This document shows, piece by piece, positions 36,283 to 45,044 of a stretch of 64,000 bases of DNA (the first letter of the stretch is position 1; the number at the start of each line of letters is the position of its first letter). The DNA is taken from contig NZ_ALAP01000008.1 in NCBI RefSeq assembly GCF_000280905.1, forward strand, positions 1-64,000. Reading direction: 5' to 3'. Under the pieces are notes generated by a model. The model worked only from the letters and a program-made list of their open reading frames with translations. It did no database searches and was not told the DNA's origin. The position numbers and the translations under genes were made by a program. Source of the stretch: Streptomyces sp. AA1529 (GTDB taxonomy: Bacteria; Actinomycetota; Actinomycetes; Streptomycetales; Streptomycetaceae).

Positions 36283-37397
36283 ACCTCCTCGCAGCCGAGC
36301 CGAACGAGCAGCTCGCGCACGTCAGCAACTATCTGATCTATTCGGCGATGGCCGTCTACGTGCTGGCCTTCTGCGCCTACATCGCCGAATGGACCTTCGG
36401 CTCCCGCAGCAAGGTGGGCCGCACGGCCGCCGCGCTGACCCGGAAGGCTCCCGCGGACGCGGCCGTTCCCGGTCAGCAGCCCGCGGCCGGCGCGCGGAGC
36501 GCGGAGCGGGGCGGCGGTACGGCGGTGCTGGAGAAGCCCGCCCCACCGAAGATCGTGACCCGTTCCAGCAACGGCCGGCGCGGCGACCTGCCCGACGGCC
36601 CCGGGGCCGCGGCGGGCGACGAGCAGGGCGACACCTACGGGCGGATCGCCGTCTCGCTGACGGTGCTCTCCTTCGTGCTGCATGTCGCCGGGGTGCTGAC
36701 CCGCTCGCTGTCGGTGCAGCGGGCGCCCTGGGGCAACATGTACGAGTTCTCGACCGCCTTCTCGATGGTGGCGGTCGGCGCGTACCTGGCGCTGCTGCTG
36801 GCGAAGAAGAACGTCCGCTGGATCGGGCTGCCGCTGGTCACCACCGTCCTGCTGGACCTGGGGCTGGCCGTCACCGTCCTGTACACGGACAGCGACCAGT
36901 TGGTGCCCGCGCTCCATTCGTACTGGCTGTGGATCCACGTCTCGCTCGCCATCACCTGCGGCGCGCTGCTCTACCTCGGGTTCGTCGGTTCCCTGCTCTA
37001 CCTGTTCCGGGACGCCTACGAGACGCAGCTGCTGGCCGGGCGCAAGCCCGGCGCCGTGCGGTCCTCGATCATGGAGCGGCTGCCCTCGGCGGCCTCGCTC
37101 GACAAGTTCGCGTACCGGATCAACGCGACGGTCTTCCCCTTCTGGACCTTCACCATCGTGGCGGGTGCCATCTGGGCCGGTGACGCCTGGGGCCGCTACT
37201 GGGGCTGGGACCCGAAGGAGGTCTGGTCGTTCATCACCTGGGTCGCCTACGCTTGCTATCTGCACGCCCGCGCCACTGCGGGTTGGAAGGGACGCAAAGC
37301 GGCGTATCTCGCACTTCTCGCCTTCGCCTGTTTCCTTTTCAACTATTACGGTGTGAATATCTTCTTCAACGGCAAGCACTCGTACGCGGGTATCTGA
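36279..37397 (+). CDS. ccsB: CcsB/ResC haem-handling subunit of System II
   Basis: A 372-aa multi-pass protein. The tryptophan-rich haem-binding WWD-type motif is GRYWGWDPKEVWSFITW near residues 306-322, flanked by conserved histidines (LHSYWLWIHVSLAITC and the C-terminal FNGKHSYAG). It delivers haem to ResB for covalent attachment. An atypical soluble loop of about 90 residues (residues 45-125) separates its first helix from the rest. It closes the res operon with tight coupling to resB. Confidence 0.94.
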   Translation: MNLLAAEPNEQLAHVSNYLIYSAMAVYVLAFCAYIAEWTFGSRSKVGRTAAALTRKAPADAAVPGQQPAAGARSAERGGGTAVLEKPAPPKIVTRSSNGRRGDLPDGPGAAAGDEQGDTYGRIAVSLTVLSFVLHVAGVLTRSLSVQRAPWGNMYEFSTAFSMVAVGAYLALLLAKKNVRWIGLPLVTTVLLDLGLAVTVLYTDSDQLVPALHSYWLWIHVSLAITCGALLYLGFVGSLLYLFRDAYETQLLAGRKPGAVRSSIMERLPSAASLDKFAYRINATVFPFWTFTIVAGAIWAGDAWGRYWGWDPKEVWSFITWVAYACYLHARATAGWKGRKAAYLALLAFACFLFNYYGVNIFFNGKHSYAGI

Positions 37398-37434
37398 GGG
37401 GCCCGAGCCCCGCGTCCGGGGTGAAGGTGGAGTT

Positions 37435-37998
37435 ATGAGCACCGAAGGCCTGGCAGGGACCACCGCGTACGGCATCCCGTACGGCACGGCCCGGAGCGGT
37501 TCCGGCGGCGCCGCGCACACGGTCGGCTTCGAGCTGGCGTTCCCGCATCCGCTGGAGAGCGTGTGGGTGGCGGTCGCCACCCCCGCCGGGCTGCGCGGCT
37601 GGCTCGCGGCGGCCGACCCCTTCGAACCCGGCCCCGGCGGCGCGGTGACCCTGCACTGGTGGAACGGGGAGCCCGCCGCGGGCGCCGACGGCCAGCCGGA
37701 GCTCGCCACCCCCGGACGGATCACCGCCTGGTCGCGCCGCCGGCTGGCCGAGTACACGGTCGACGCGCGCGGCTCCTTCGGCTTCACCCTGCGCGGGTCC
37801 GTGGACGACGACCACACCCGGGTCCGGTTCCGCAACGACTTCACCGCCGACGCCGGCCGGCTCCACGAGGTCCTCGCCCGGTGGCACGAGCACTTCGAAC
37901 TGCTCCAGAACGAGCTGCGCGGACAGCCGACGGACTGGTCGGCCCGGACGGCGGAGCGCTTCACGGCCCTCCGGGACGACTACGCGCGGCGCTGCTAG
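37435..37998 (+). CDS. SRPBCC/AHSA1-like START-fold protein
   Basis: A 187-aa SRPBCC superfamily protein (FELAFPHPLESVWVAVATPAG, FEPGPGGAVTLHWW, RVRFRNDFTADAGRLHEVLARWHEHF). The helix-grip fold binds hydrophobic ligands or acts like a truncated Aha1. It begins 37 bases after ccsB on the same strand and may share its transcript. It is predicted cytoplasmic. The ligand is unknown. A pair of hairpins follows its stop codon. Confidence 0.8.
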   Translation: MSTEGLAGTTAYGIPYGTARSGSGGAAHTVGFELAFPHPLESVWVAVATPAGLRGWLAAADPFEPGPGGAVTLHWWNGEPAAGADGQPELATPGRITAWSRRRLAEYTVDARGSFGFTLRGSVDDDHTRVRFRNDFTADAGRLHEVLARWHEHFELLQNELRGQPTDWSARTAERFTALRDDYARRC

Positions 37999-37999
37999 C

Positions 38000-38073
38000 G
38001 CGGCGCGCTGGTTCCGCGCGCCGCTCGCGCCCCCCGGACCGTGCGGACCTCCGGAACGGAGTACCCGGAGGTC
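38000..38073. terminator. Two hairpins between convergent genes
   Basis: GCGGCGCGC (38000-38008) pairs with GCGCGCCGC (38016-38024), and GACCTCCGG (38046-38054) with CCGGAGGTC (38065-38073). Together they separate the SRPBCC gene (plus) from the PLD-nuclease-N gene (minus). Confidence 0.6.
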
Positions 38074-38097
38074 GCCGGAAGAGCCGGAACCGCCCGG

Positions 38098-38511
38098 TCA
38101 GCTGTCGTCGCGGTCCTTGCGGTTGGGCAGTTCGTCCCCGTCGCGCGGGGACTCGCCGCGCTGCTCCGGGGCGGGGTCCGGAGCCGGTTCCGGGGCCGGC
38201 GGCGCGTCGGAGGAGGAGTCCGGGCCGGGGGCCGGGGACTCGTTCAGGGACTTCAGGAAGTCCGGGTTGTCGTCCGGGGCGACCCAGCGCCGCTCGTCGG
38301 GGCGGGTCGCGCCATAGGGCGCGTTGCGCCGCGGCCGGCCGACCGCGAACCAGGCCACGGGCCCCAGCAGCACCTGCCCGAACAGCAGGATGATGATGAC
38401 CCATGCCACCTTCGGCAGCTTGCGGACCTCGTTCTCGGGCGTGTTGAGGCAGTCGATGAACGCGTAGATCCACACGGCCAGGATCAAGAGGAACGGGAGA
38501 TACCTGAGCAC
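38098..38511 (-). CDS. PLD-nuclease N-terminal-domain membrane protein
   Basis: A 137-aa protein with two predicted membrane segments (RYLPFLLILAVWIYAFIDCL and VAWVIIILLFGQVLLGPVAWF) and a short LPKV linker, the PLDc_N pattern. An Asp/Pro/Ser-rich cytoplasmic tail follows (about 70 residues). In other proteins the domain anchors phospholipase-D-type enzymes; here it stands alone. GTG at 38511 is used. Divergent from the UbiD homologue. Function is unknown. Confidence 0.78.
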   Translation of the reverse strand: MLRYLPFLLILAVWIYAFIDCLNTPENEVRKLPKVAWVIIILLFGQVLLGPVAWFAVGRPRRNAPYGATRPDERRWVAPDDNPDFLKSLNESPAPGPDSSSDAPPAPEPAPDPAPEQRGESPRDGDELPNRKDRDDS

Positions 38512-38656
38512 GCGGAACGCCCCCTGGGTGCGAGATGCCGCCGGACGGATGCGGGGTGCGGGTACCCGCTCGGCGGGTCCCCACGAGCCAAGCGTAATGG
38601 CCCCGGCGCGGCCCCCGGCGCTCAGGGCGCGGGCATCGGGGAGGATACTGAGACGT

Positions 38657-40108
38657 ATGGCATACGACGATCTCCGCTCGCTCCTGCGAGCACTGGAGCG
38701 AGACCGCGACCTGGTGCGGGTCAAGGCCGAGGTCGATCCCCATCTGGAGGTCGGGGAGCTCGTCGACCGGGTGAACAAGGCGGGCGGACCGGCACTTCTG
38801 TTCGAGAACGTCAAGGGCTCGGACATGCCCCTGGCGATGAACGTCTACGGCACCGACCGCCGGCTGCTCAAGGCGCTCGGCCTGGACTCCTACGACGAGA
38901 TCGGCGCGAAGATCGGCGGTCTGCTCAAGCCCGAGCTGCCGCAGGGCTTCGTCGGCTTCCGGGAGGCGTTCGGGAAGCTCGGCGCGATGACGCACGTCCC
39001 GCCGCGGAAGGTGAAGGACGCGCCCGTCCAGGAAGTCGTCCAGCAGGGCGACGAGGTGGACCTGGAGCGGCTGCCCGCGCTGTTCACCTGGCCCGAGGAC
39101 GGCGGCTCGTTCTTCAACCTGGGCCTCACCCACACCAAGGACCCCGAGACCGGTGTCCGCAACCTGGGGCTCTACCGGCTCCAGCGGCACGACCGCCGCA
39201 CCATCGGGATGCACTGGCAGATCCACAAGGACAGCCGCAACCACTACCAGGTCGCGGCGCGGCGCGGCGAGAAGCTGCCCGTCGCCATCGCCTTCGGCTG
39301 CCCGCCCGCGGTGACCTACGCCTCCACGGCCCCGCTCCCCGCGGACATCGACGAGTACCTGCTGGCGGGCTTCCTCCAGGGCAAGCGGGTGGAGATGGTG
39401 GACTGCAAGACCGTCCCGCTCCAGGTGCCCGCCGCCGCCGAGGTGGTGCTGGAGGGCTGGCTGGAGCCGGGCGAGCTGCGCCCGGAGGGCCCGTTCGGCG
39501 ACCACACGGGCTTCTACACGCCGCAGGAACTCTTCCCCGCCCTGACCATCGACTGCGTCACCACTCGGAAGCGGCCGCTGCTCCAGTCCATCGTGGTGGG
39601 CCGCCCGCCGACCGAGGACGGACCGCTGGGCCGGGCCACGGAGCGGTTCTTCCTGCCGCTGCTGAAGGTCATCGTGCCCGACATCGTCGACTACCACCTG
39701 CCGGAGTCGGGCGGCTTCCACAACTGCGCGATCGTGGCCATCGACAAGCGCTACCCCAAGCACGCGCAGAAGGTGATGCACGCCGTCTGGGGCGCGCACA
39801 TGATGTCGCTGACCAAACTGATCGTCGTGGTGGACAAGGACTGCGACGTGCGGAATCTGCACGAGGTCTCCTGGCGGGCGCTGGGCAACGTGGACTACGC
39901 ACGCGACCTCACGGTGGCCGAGGGCCCCGTCGACCACCTCGACCACGCCTCCTACCAGCAGTTCTGGGGCGGCAAGGCGGGTATCGACGCGACCCGCAAG
40001 CTGCCCGAGGAGGGGTACACGCGGGACGGCGGCTGGCCCGGGATGATCGAGTCGGACCCGCGGGTGGCCGAGCTGGTCAGCCGCCGCTGGAAGGAGTACG
40101 GCCTGTGA
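38657..40108 (+). CDS. mqnL: UbiD-family decarboxylase of menaquinone synthesis
   Basis: A 483-aa UbiD homologue that decarboxylates aromatic acids with prenylated FMN. In the futalosine pathway it acts on the prenylated 1,4-dihydroxy-6-naphthoate intermediate. Blocks seen are LVDRVNKAGGPALLFENVKG, RNLGLYRLQRHDRRTIGMHW, EGPFGDHTGFYT and WGAHMMSLTKLIVVVD. ATG at 38657 has GGGGAGGA 11 bases upstream. It is grouped with the UbiA (MqnP) gene 109 bases downstream and with UbiX at 43.8 kb, which supplies the cofactor. Confidence 0.9.
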   Translation: MAYDDLRSLLRALERDRDLVRVKAEVDPHLEVGELVDRVNKAGGPALLFENVKGSDMPLAMNVYGTDRRLLKALGLDSYDEIGAKIGGLLKPELPQGFVGFREAFGKLGAMTHVPPRKVKDAPVQEVVQQGDEVDLERLPALFTWPEDGGSFFNLGLTHTKDPETGVRNLGLYRLQRHDRRTIGMHWQIHKDSRNHYQVAARRGEKLPVAIAFGCPPAVTYASTAPLPADIDEYLLAGFLQGKRVEMVDCKTVPLQVPAAAEVVLEGWLEPGELRPEGPFGDHTGFYTPQELFPALTIDCVTTRKRPLLQSIVVGRPPTEDGPLGRATERFFLPLLKVIVPDIVDYHLPESGGFHNCAIVAIDKRYPKHAQKVMHAVWGAHMMSLTKLIVVVDKDCDVRNLHEVSWRALGNVDYARDLTVAEGPVDHLDHASYQQFWGGKAGIDATRKLPEEGYTRDGGWPGMIESDPRVAELVSRRWKEYGL

Positions 40109-40217
40109 GCGGGACCGGTGCCCGGCCGCGGGCCGGGGAAGGGCACGCGGCGGCCCGGCCGCGGACGGTGCGGCCGGCCCGGTGGCGGGCGGCCGCGGGA
40201 GCGAGCGAGGGGATGCT

Positions 40218-41138
40218 GTGAGCAGCACGGCTGAGGGCGTACTCGGACCGGGGCCGGGGGCCGATGTCGGCCGCGTGCGGGCCTTCCTCCGGCTCGTCGT
40301 CATCGAGCACTCGGTCTTCGCGCTGCCGTTCGCCTACATCGCCGCGCTCTCCGCGATGTTCCGCGAGAGCCGCAGCATCCACTGGTGGCAGCTGTTCCTG
40401 GTGACCGTCGCCATGGTGGGGATGCGGACCTTCGCGATGGCGGCCAACCGGATCATCGACCGCGAGATCGACGCCCGCAACCCGCGCACCGCGGGCCGGG
40501 AACTGGTCACCGGAGCGGTCTCGGTCCGGACGGCCTGGACGGGCGCCGTGGTGGCGCTCGCGGTCTTCCTGGGCGCGGCGGCGCTGCTGAACCCGCTGTG
40601 CCTGGCCCTGGCGCCGCTCGCCGTGCTGCCGATGGTGGTCTATCCGTACGGGAAGCGCTTCACCGACTACCCGCACGCCATCCTCGGGATCGCCCAGGCC
40701 ATCGGGCCCATCGGCGCGTGGATCGCGGTCACCGGCGCCTGGTCGTGGGACGCCGCGGTGCTCGGGCTGGCCGTGGGCATCTGGATCGGGGGCTTCGACC
40801 TGATCTACGCCTGCCAGGACGTGACGGCCGACCGCGCAGGCGGGGTGCGCTCCGTCCCCGCCCGGTTCGGCACCGCGGCCGCGCTGCACGCCACTCGCGC
40901 CGCACACCTGGTCACGGTCGGCCTGCTGGTCGCCTTCGGGCTGCTCACCCACGCGGGCGTGTTCTTCTGGCTGGGCCTGGTGATCGTCGCGGGTGCCTTC
41001 GTCTACGAGCACACCCTCGTGCGCCCCCGCGACCTCTCCCGCCTCAACCGCGCCTTCTTCCAGGTCAACAGTTTCATCGGGATCGCCCTGTTCGGGTGTG
41101 CTCTGCTGGATCTGGCGGTGCGCGGGTTGGGTCTCTGA
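40218..41138 (+). CDS. mqnP: UbiA-family prenyltransferase MqnP
   Basis: A 306-aa membrane prenyltransferase with about eight helices. The first Asp-rich motif is NRIIDREIDARN near residue 75 and the second is DLIYACQDVTADRAG near 196, both Mg2+/diphosphate-binding. It adds the polyprenyl chain to the naphthoate in menaquinone synthesis by the futalosine route, as its neighbours suggest, rather than MenA's 1,4-dihydroxy-2-naphthoate. GTG at 40218 follows GAGGGGA. Confidence 0.9.
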   Translation: MSSTAEGVLGPGPGADVGRVRAFLRLVVIEHSVFALPFAYIAALSAMFRESRSIHWWQLFLVTVAMVGMRTFAMAANRIIDREIDARNPRTAGRELVTGAVSVRTAWTGAVVALAVFLGAAALLNPLCLALAPLAVLPMVVYPYGKRFTDYPHAILGIAQAIGPIGAWIAVTGAWSWDAAVLGLAVGIWIGGFDLIYACQDVTADRAGGVRSVPARFGTAAALHATRAAHLVTVGLLVAFGLLTHAGVFFWLGLVIVAGAFVYEHTLVRPRDLSRLNRAFFQVNSFIGIALFGCALLDLAVRGLGL

Positions 41139-41182
41139 CTAGCCTGCCCCTCTACCATCGGGAGCAGGGAAGGGAGAGCGCC

Positions 41183-41761
41183 GTGCCGATCTCGGAGACC
41201 GACCGCCTGCACTCGCAGCTCAGCCGGCTGGAGGACCAGTTCCCTGGCTTCCGGACGGAGATTGTGGGGGGCACCATCATGATGAGTCCGGTCAGGCCGT
41301 TCCACGGCGAGACGATTTTTTTGATCCAGACAGCGCTGAGGAAGCTCGGAACGGAGTGGGCCTGCATCTCGGACGTCACCTTCGTCTTCTCCGACGCCGA
41401 CGAGCTGTGCCCCGACATCGCGCTGGTCCCGCGGGCGGAGGCGGACCGCAACCTCAGCGCGTACCCGCCGGACCTGATCGAGCTGGCCGTGGAGGTCGTC
41501 TCGCCCAGCAGCGTCCGGCACGACTACGTGGTCAAGGACAGGCTGTACGCGCAGCGCGGGATCGCCCGGTACCTGATCTTCGATCCGTACCGCGCCGAGT
41601 GCACCACCCTGTGGCACCCGGGCCCGGACGGCTACCGGGGCCGGGACGTGATCCCGTACGGCAAGCCCGTCGAGCTGGCCCTGGAGATCGGCGAGGTGCG
41701 GATCGAGACGGACGAGCTGCCCGTCGACCGGGAGACCCGCACCCAGCCCCCCGGCGTCTGA
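41183..41761 (+). CDS. Uma2-family (DUF820) nuclease-like protein
   Basis: A 192-aa Uma2 protein of the restriction-endonuclease-like fold. Signs are GTIMMSPVRPFHGETIFLI, PDIALVPRAEADR with the catalytic Asp, and IELAVEVVSPSSVRHDYVVKDRLYAQRGIARYLI with the ExK-like core. Streptomyces genomes hold many copies of unknown use. It follows mqnP by 44 bases on the same strand, but its role need not be related; it looks like an inserted accessory gene. GTG at 41183 follows AGGGAGAG. Confidence 0.85.
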   Translation: MPISETDRLHSQLSRLEDQFPGFRTEIVGGTIMMSPVRPFHGETIFLIQTALRKLGTEWACISDVTFVFSDADELCPDIALVPRAEADRNLSAYPPDLIELAVEVVSPSSVRHDYVVKDRLYAQRGIARYLIFDPYRAECTTLWHPGPDGYRGRDVIPYGKPVELALEIGEVRIETDELPVDRETRTQPPGV

Positions 41762-41786
41762 CGCGCCCCCGGTCCCGGCCGGGGTC

Positions 41787-42392
41787 TCAGTGCCAGGCGG
41801 GCTTCGCCTCGCCCAGGGCGCGGGGCTCGGCGGTGAGGCGGGCGGCGAGGACGCCGCCGATCAGGCCGAAGAGGTGGCCCTGCCAGGAGATGCCGGAGTC
41901 GGTGGGCAGCACGCCCCACAGCAGGGAGCCGTAGAAGACGGCGACGACCGTGCCCAGCGCCACGTCGGTGATGCGGCGGTCCACGAAGCCGCGGGCGACC
42001 AGATAGCCGAAGAGGCCGAAGATCAGCCCGGAGGCGCCCGCGGTGTTGCTGCCCGCCGGGGCGATCAGCCAGACGCCCAGACCGCTCACCACGACGATGA
42101 TCGCGGCGACGGCGAGGAAGCGCCCCACCCCGCGCAGCGCCGCGAGGAAGCCCAGCACCAGCAGCGGCAGCGTGTTGGCCATCAGATGCTCGAACCCGAA
42201 GTGCATGAAGGCGCTGGGGACGACGTCCACCAGCTCCCCGACGCGCCGCGGCTGGATCCCGAACGAGTCCAGCGCGTTGCCCGACGCCTGGTCCACGGCC
42301 TCCAGCACCCACAGCAGCGCCACCCAGGCGACGATCAGCTTGCCGGCCGCCATCGCTCTGGCGCCGCCGGAGCCGTCCGAGCCCTTCGCCAT
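41787..42392 (-). CDS. Rhomboid intramembrane serine protease
   Basis: A 201-aa rhomboid with six predicted membrane segments. The GASG motif with the catalytic serine is at NTAGASGLIFGLFGYLVARG (near residue 118) and the catalytic histidine in SWQGHLFGLIGGVLAARL near residue 180. An asparagine-containing segment HFGFEHLMANTLPLLVLG completes the family pattern. It cleaves membrane proteins within the bilayer. ATG at 42392 follows GGAGG. It is convergent with the Uma2 gene with 25 bases between stops. Confidence 0.92.
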   Translation of the reverse strand: MAKGSDGSGGARAMAAGKLIVAWVALLWVLEAVDQASGNALDSFGIQPRRVGELVDVVPSAFMHFGFEHLMANTLPLLVLGFLAALRGVGRFLAVAAIIVVVSGLGVWLIAPAGSNTAGASGLIFGLFGYLVARGFVDRRITDVALGTVVAVFYGSLLWGVLPTDSGISWQGHLFGLIGGVLAARLTAEPRALGEAKPAWH

Positions 42393-42561
42393 GCCCGCCT
42401 CCTTCACGAGGAGCGTTCCCCCGCACAACCTCGTCCGTGTCCCGTCACGCTGTACAACGGTCCACGGCGGGTCGGCGGTTCCCGGCCCGCTCACCGGCCC
42501 GGTCCGGGACGGTGATCCCGTTGCCGGCCCGGCCCCCGGGAGCCCGGCTCCCAGGATGGCC

Positions 42562-43725
42562 TCAGATGCCGCCCGTGCCCAGGGCGCCGTACATCACGGC
42601 GGCCAGCAGGTCCTGCGGCTCCAGCTCGCGCACCCCGTCCGGGGCCCGCACGGTGACGGCGTCGCCGCTGCCGAAGTCCATCCGCAGCGGGAGGTGCACG
42701 GTGCGCGCCTGCTTCCCGCCGAGGAACTGCTCCAGGTCGAGCGTGAGCCCGGTGAGCTGGCCGCGCCGGATCTGCAGATCGGCGCTGACGGTGGTGTCCG
42801 GGACCTTCTCCGGGTCGAGCCGGGCGCCCAGCGCCGCCAGCGCCCGCGACAGGTCCGGTGCCGCCCGGCGCGCCGGCATGGAGACCGTCACATGCTCGGC
42901 ACCGCCGTATTCGCCCGCCTTGCGGAAGCGGGCGTGCTCGCCCAGCGTCTTCTCCAGGCCCCGCAGGAACTCGCGCTCGGACTCGCCGTTGAGCGCGCGC
43001 CCGGCGGCCGTCGCGCGGCCCAGCCGCTTGCTGGTCTCGTCGGTCTGCCGGGAGTCCGGGGTGCCGTGCTGTTCCGCCTCGCCCCGCTTCGCCGCCCGGC
43101 GCTCGTCCCGCTGCTCCGCCGCGGTGATCTCCTGCGCGGCGCGCGCGAAGTCGTCGAAGGACTCCGGGTCGACCTCCACCCACCTGCCCTTGAGCGCGTC
43201 CTTGGCCGAACGCAGCGTCACGGGCAGGTCCTTGGCCAACGAGACGATGCGGCGGGCCCGGTGCCGGTCCTCCTCGGAGCCGCCGGTCTGCGCCACCAGG
43301 GAGCGCAGGTTCATCCGGACGTAGAGCTTCTCCTCCACCGACTTGGCGGCCAGCACGTCCTTGCCGCCGAAGTTGACGGCCGCCGCGAAGCGCAGCCGCT
43401 CGGAGCGGCTCAGCTCCTTGAGCGGGGTCTCCTCGCGGTCCGAGCCGACGGCGAAGGTGAGTTCGCCGCGGGTCAGCAGCCGGGCCTGGCGCCGCAGCGA
43501 GCCCTTGCCGCCCGCGGCCCGCAGGAACTTCTCGGCGTCCGCCCGGCTGCCGTCCACCGACACCAGCACCGAGGCGGCGGGCTGCTCGCCCAGCTTCTCG
43601 AAGGCGTGCTTGACCTTGAGTCCCGTGGTCACCTTCTCGGCCATGGAGCAGCCGGCGACGGCGACGGCCAGTACGGACGCGCAGAGTGCGGCCGCTGCGG
43701 TGTGGCTTGGACGGGAGACACGCAT
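42562..43725 (-). CDS. Secreted lipoprotein of unknown function
   Basis: A 387-aa lipoprotein with lipobox VAVAGC (C26) after an Arg-containing n-region. The mature part is rich in charged and Ala residues (LGEQPAASVLVSVDG, RAAGGKGSLRRQARLLTRGE) and repeats a beta-strand pattern typical of LppX/LprAFG-like folds, though I cannot confirm it. The gene lies between the rhomboid and UbiX genes and diverges from UbiX with 66 bases between starts. Its role is not recognised. Confidence 0.75.
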   Translation of the reverse strand: MRVSRPSHTAAAALCASVLAVAVAGCSMAEKVTTGLKVKHAFEKLGEQPAASVLVSVDGSRADAEKFLRAAGGKGSLRRQARLLTRGELTFAVGSDREETPLKELSRSERLRFAAAVNFGGKDVLAAKSVEEKLYVRMNLRSLVAQTGGSEEDRHRARRIVSLAKDLPVTLRSAKDALKGRWVEVDPESFDDFARAAQEITAAEQRDERRAAKRGEAEQHGTPDSRQTDETSKRLGRATAAGRALNGESEREFLRGLEKTLGEHARFRKAGEYGGAEHVTVSMPARRAAPDLSRALAALGARLDPEKVPDTTVSADLQIRRGQLTGLTLDLEQFLGGKQARTVHLPLRMDFGSGDAVTVRAPDGVRELEPQDLLAAVMYGALGTGGI

Positions 43726-43791
43726 GACGCAGAGCGTACGCGTCCTCGCGTCCCCGCCGGAGTCCCCGAGCCGGGACGTAGGGTCGGGGAC

Positions 43792-44508
43792 GTGAGTGAC
43801 ATGGCGCGGGTCCCCTGGGTGGTGGGCGTCTCCGGGGCGTCCGGAACGCCCTATGCGGCGGCGGTCGTCCGGGCGCTGCTGGCGGCGGGTGAGGACGTCG
43901 ACCTCGTCGTCAGCCGCGCCTCCCGGCTGACGATCCTCGACGAGACGGGGCACCCCTTCCGCGACGCCCATGCGCAGGACGACCTGCGCCGCTGGCTGGA
44001 CCGGGGCGCCGACGGCAGCCCGGATGCGTTCGCGACGGACCCCGCCCGGGTGCGGCACTGGTCCCCGGGCGACCTGGCCGCCGGACCGTCCTCCGGTTCG
44101 TACCCGGTACGGGGCATGCTGGTGGTGCCGGCGAGCACCGCGTGCGTCGCGGGGGTGGCGCTCGGGCTCTCCAAGGACCTGCTGCAGCGGGCGGCCAGCG
44201 TGACGCTCAAGGAGCGCCGTCCGCTGGTCGTCGCCGTGCGGGAGACGCCGCTGAACGGTCAGACGCTGCGCCATCTGGTGGCGCTGGACGAGGCGGGAGC
44301 GGTGGTGCTGCCCGCGTCCCCGGCCTTCTACGCGGGGGCCCGGCACATCCAGGATCTGGTCGACTTCGTCGCCGGGCGGGTGCTGGACGCGGCAGGGGTG
44401 GAGCACAAGCTCTACCGGCGCTGGGAGGGGCACCTGGGGGGCGGAACGGGCGGCAGCGACCGGGATGCGGGAGGCACCGGCCCGGGCGGTACCGGCCCGA
44501 TGCCTTAG
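43792..44508 (+). CDS. ubiX: UbiX-type flavin prenyltransferase
   Basis: A 238-aa enzyme making prenylated FMN from FMN and dimethylallyl phosphate, the cofactor for the UbiD homologue at 38.7 kb. The GVSGASGTPYA flavin-binding loop is near residue 13. PASTACVAGVALGLSKDLLQRAASVTL and LVVAVRETPL complete the family pattern. GTG at 43792 is the annotated start; ATG at 43801 is an alternative. An acidic insert (RRWLDRGADGSPDAFATDPA) is longer than in E. coli UbiX. It is 42 bases upstream of the Lrp gene on the same strand. In the futalosine pathway this homologue is called MqnM. Confidence 0.92.
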   Translation: MSDMARVPWVVGVSGASGTPYAAAVVRALLAAGEDVDLVVSRASRLTILDETGHPFRDAHAQDDLRRWLDRGADGSPDAFATDPARVRHWSPGDLAAGPSSGSYPVRGMLVVPASTACVAGVALGLSKDLLQRAASVTLKERRPLVVAVRETPLNGQTLRHLVALDEAGAVVLPASPAFYAGARHIQDLVDFVAGRVLDAAGVEHKLYRRWEGHLGGGTGGSDRDAGGTGPGGTGPMP

Positions 44509-44550
44509 ATTCGTTCCCCGGACTACTACATACAGGAGGCAGCGGCATCC

Positions 44551-45003
44551 ATGGACGCGGTGGACAGGCAGCTCATCCAGGCGCTGCGGGAGAACGGCAG
44601 AGCCTCCTATGCCGAACTGGGGCGGCTGGTGGGTCTGTCGGGGCCCAGCGTCACCGACCGGATCAACCGGCTGGAGGCCGCCGGGGTGATCACCGGGTAC
44701 CGCGCGACGGTCGACGCCTCCTCGCTCGGGCTGGGGGTGACGGCGCTGATCGGCATCCAGCTCTCCGACGCCACCGACCACGAGGAGGTGGCCACCCGGC
44801 TGCGGGACCTCCAGGAGGTGGAGGACTGCTGGTTCATCGCGGGCGACGACTCCTACATGCTCAAGGTGCGGGCCGGTGACGTGGACGGCCTGGAGCGCAC
44901 CATCCGCCGGCTGTCGGGCACCAAGGGCGTCTCGCGGACGCGGACGACGATCGTGCTGTCGACCAAGTGGGAGAACCGGGTCGGTGAGCTGCCCGAGGAG
45001 TAG
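44551..45003 (+). CDS. Lrp/AsnC-family regulator
   Basis: A 150-aa regulator. The N-terminal HTH is RASYAELGRLVGLSGPSVTDRINRLEAAGVI and the C-terminal RAM domain follows (LQEVEDCWFIAGDDSYMLKV). Such proteins bind amino acids or related ligands as octamers. The ATG has AGGAGG 13 bases upstream. It sits within the menaquinone gene group, between UbiX and the MqnE-like gene, and may control them. The operator is not evident from a quick look. Confidence 0.9.
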   Translation: MDAVDRQLIQALRENGRASYAELGRLVGLSGPSVTDRINRLEAAGVITGYRATVDASSLGLGVTALIGIQLSDATDHEEVATRLRDLQEVEDCWFIAGDDSYMLKVRAGDVDGLERTIRRLSGTKGVSRTRTTIVLSTKWENRVGELPEE

Positions 45004-45044
45004 CGGCGGGCAGGCCCTGGCGTAGTGTCGGGCCGGCGCGAATC

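Noticed and set aside
38641..38657. Leaderless start for the UbiD homologue
   Set aside because: GATACT could be a -10 with the start at the ATG, but a GGGGAGGA site 11 bases upstream makes normal initiation as likely, and no -35 is seen.
41787..42515. Plus-strand frame over the rhomboid gene
   Set aside because: His/Gln/Arg-rich shadow; the minus-strand rhomboid has GASG and catalytic His motifs and a good ribosome-binding site.
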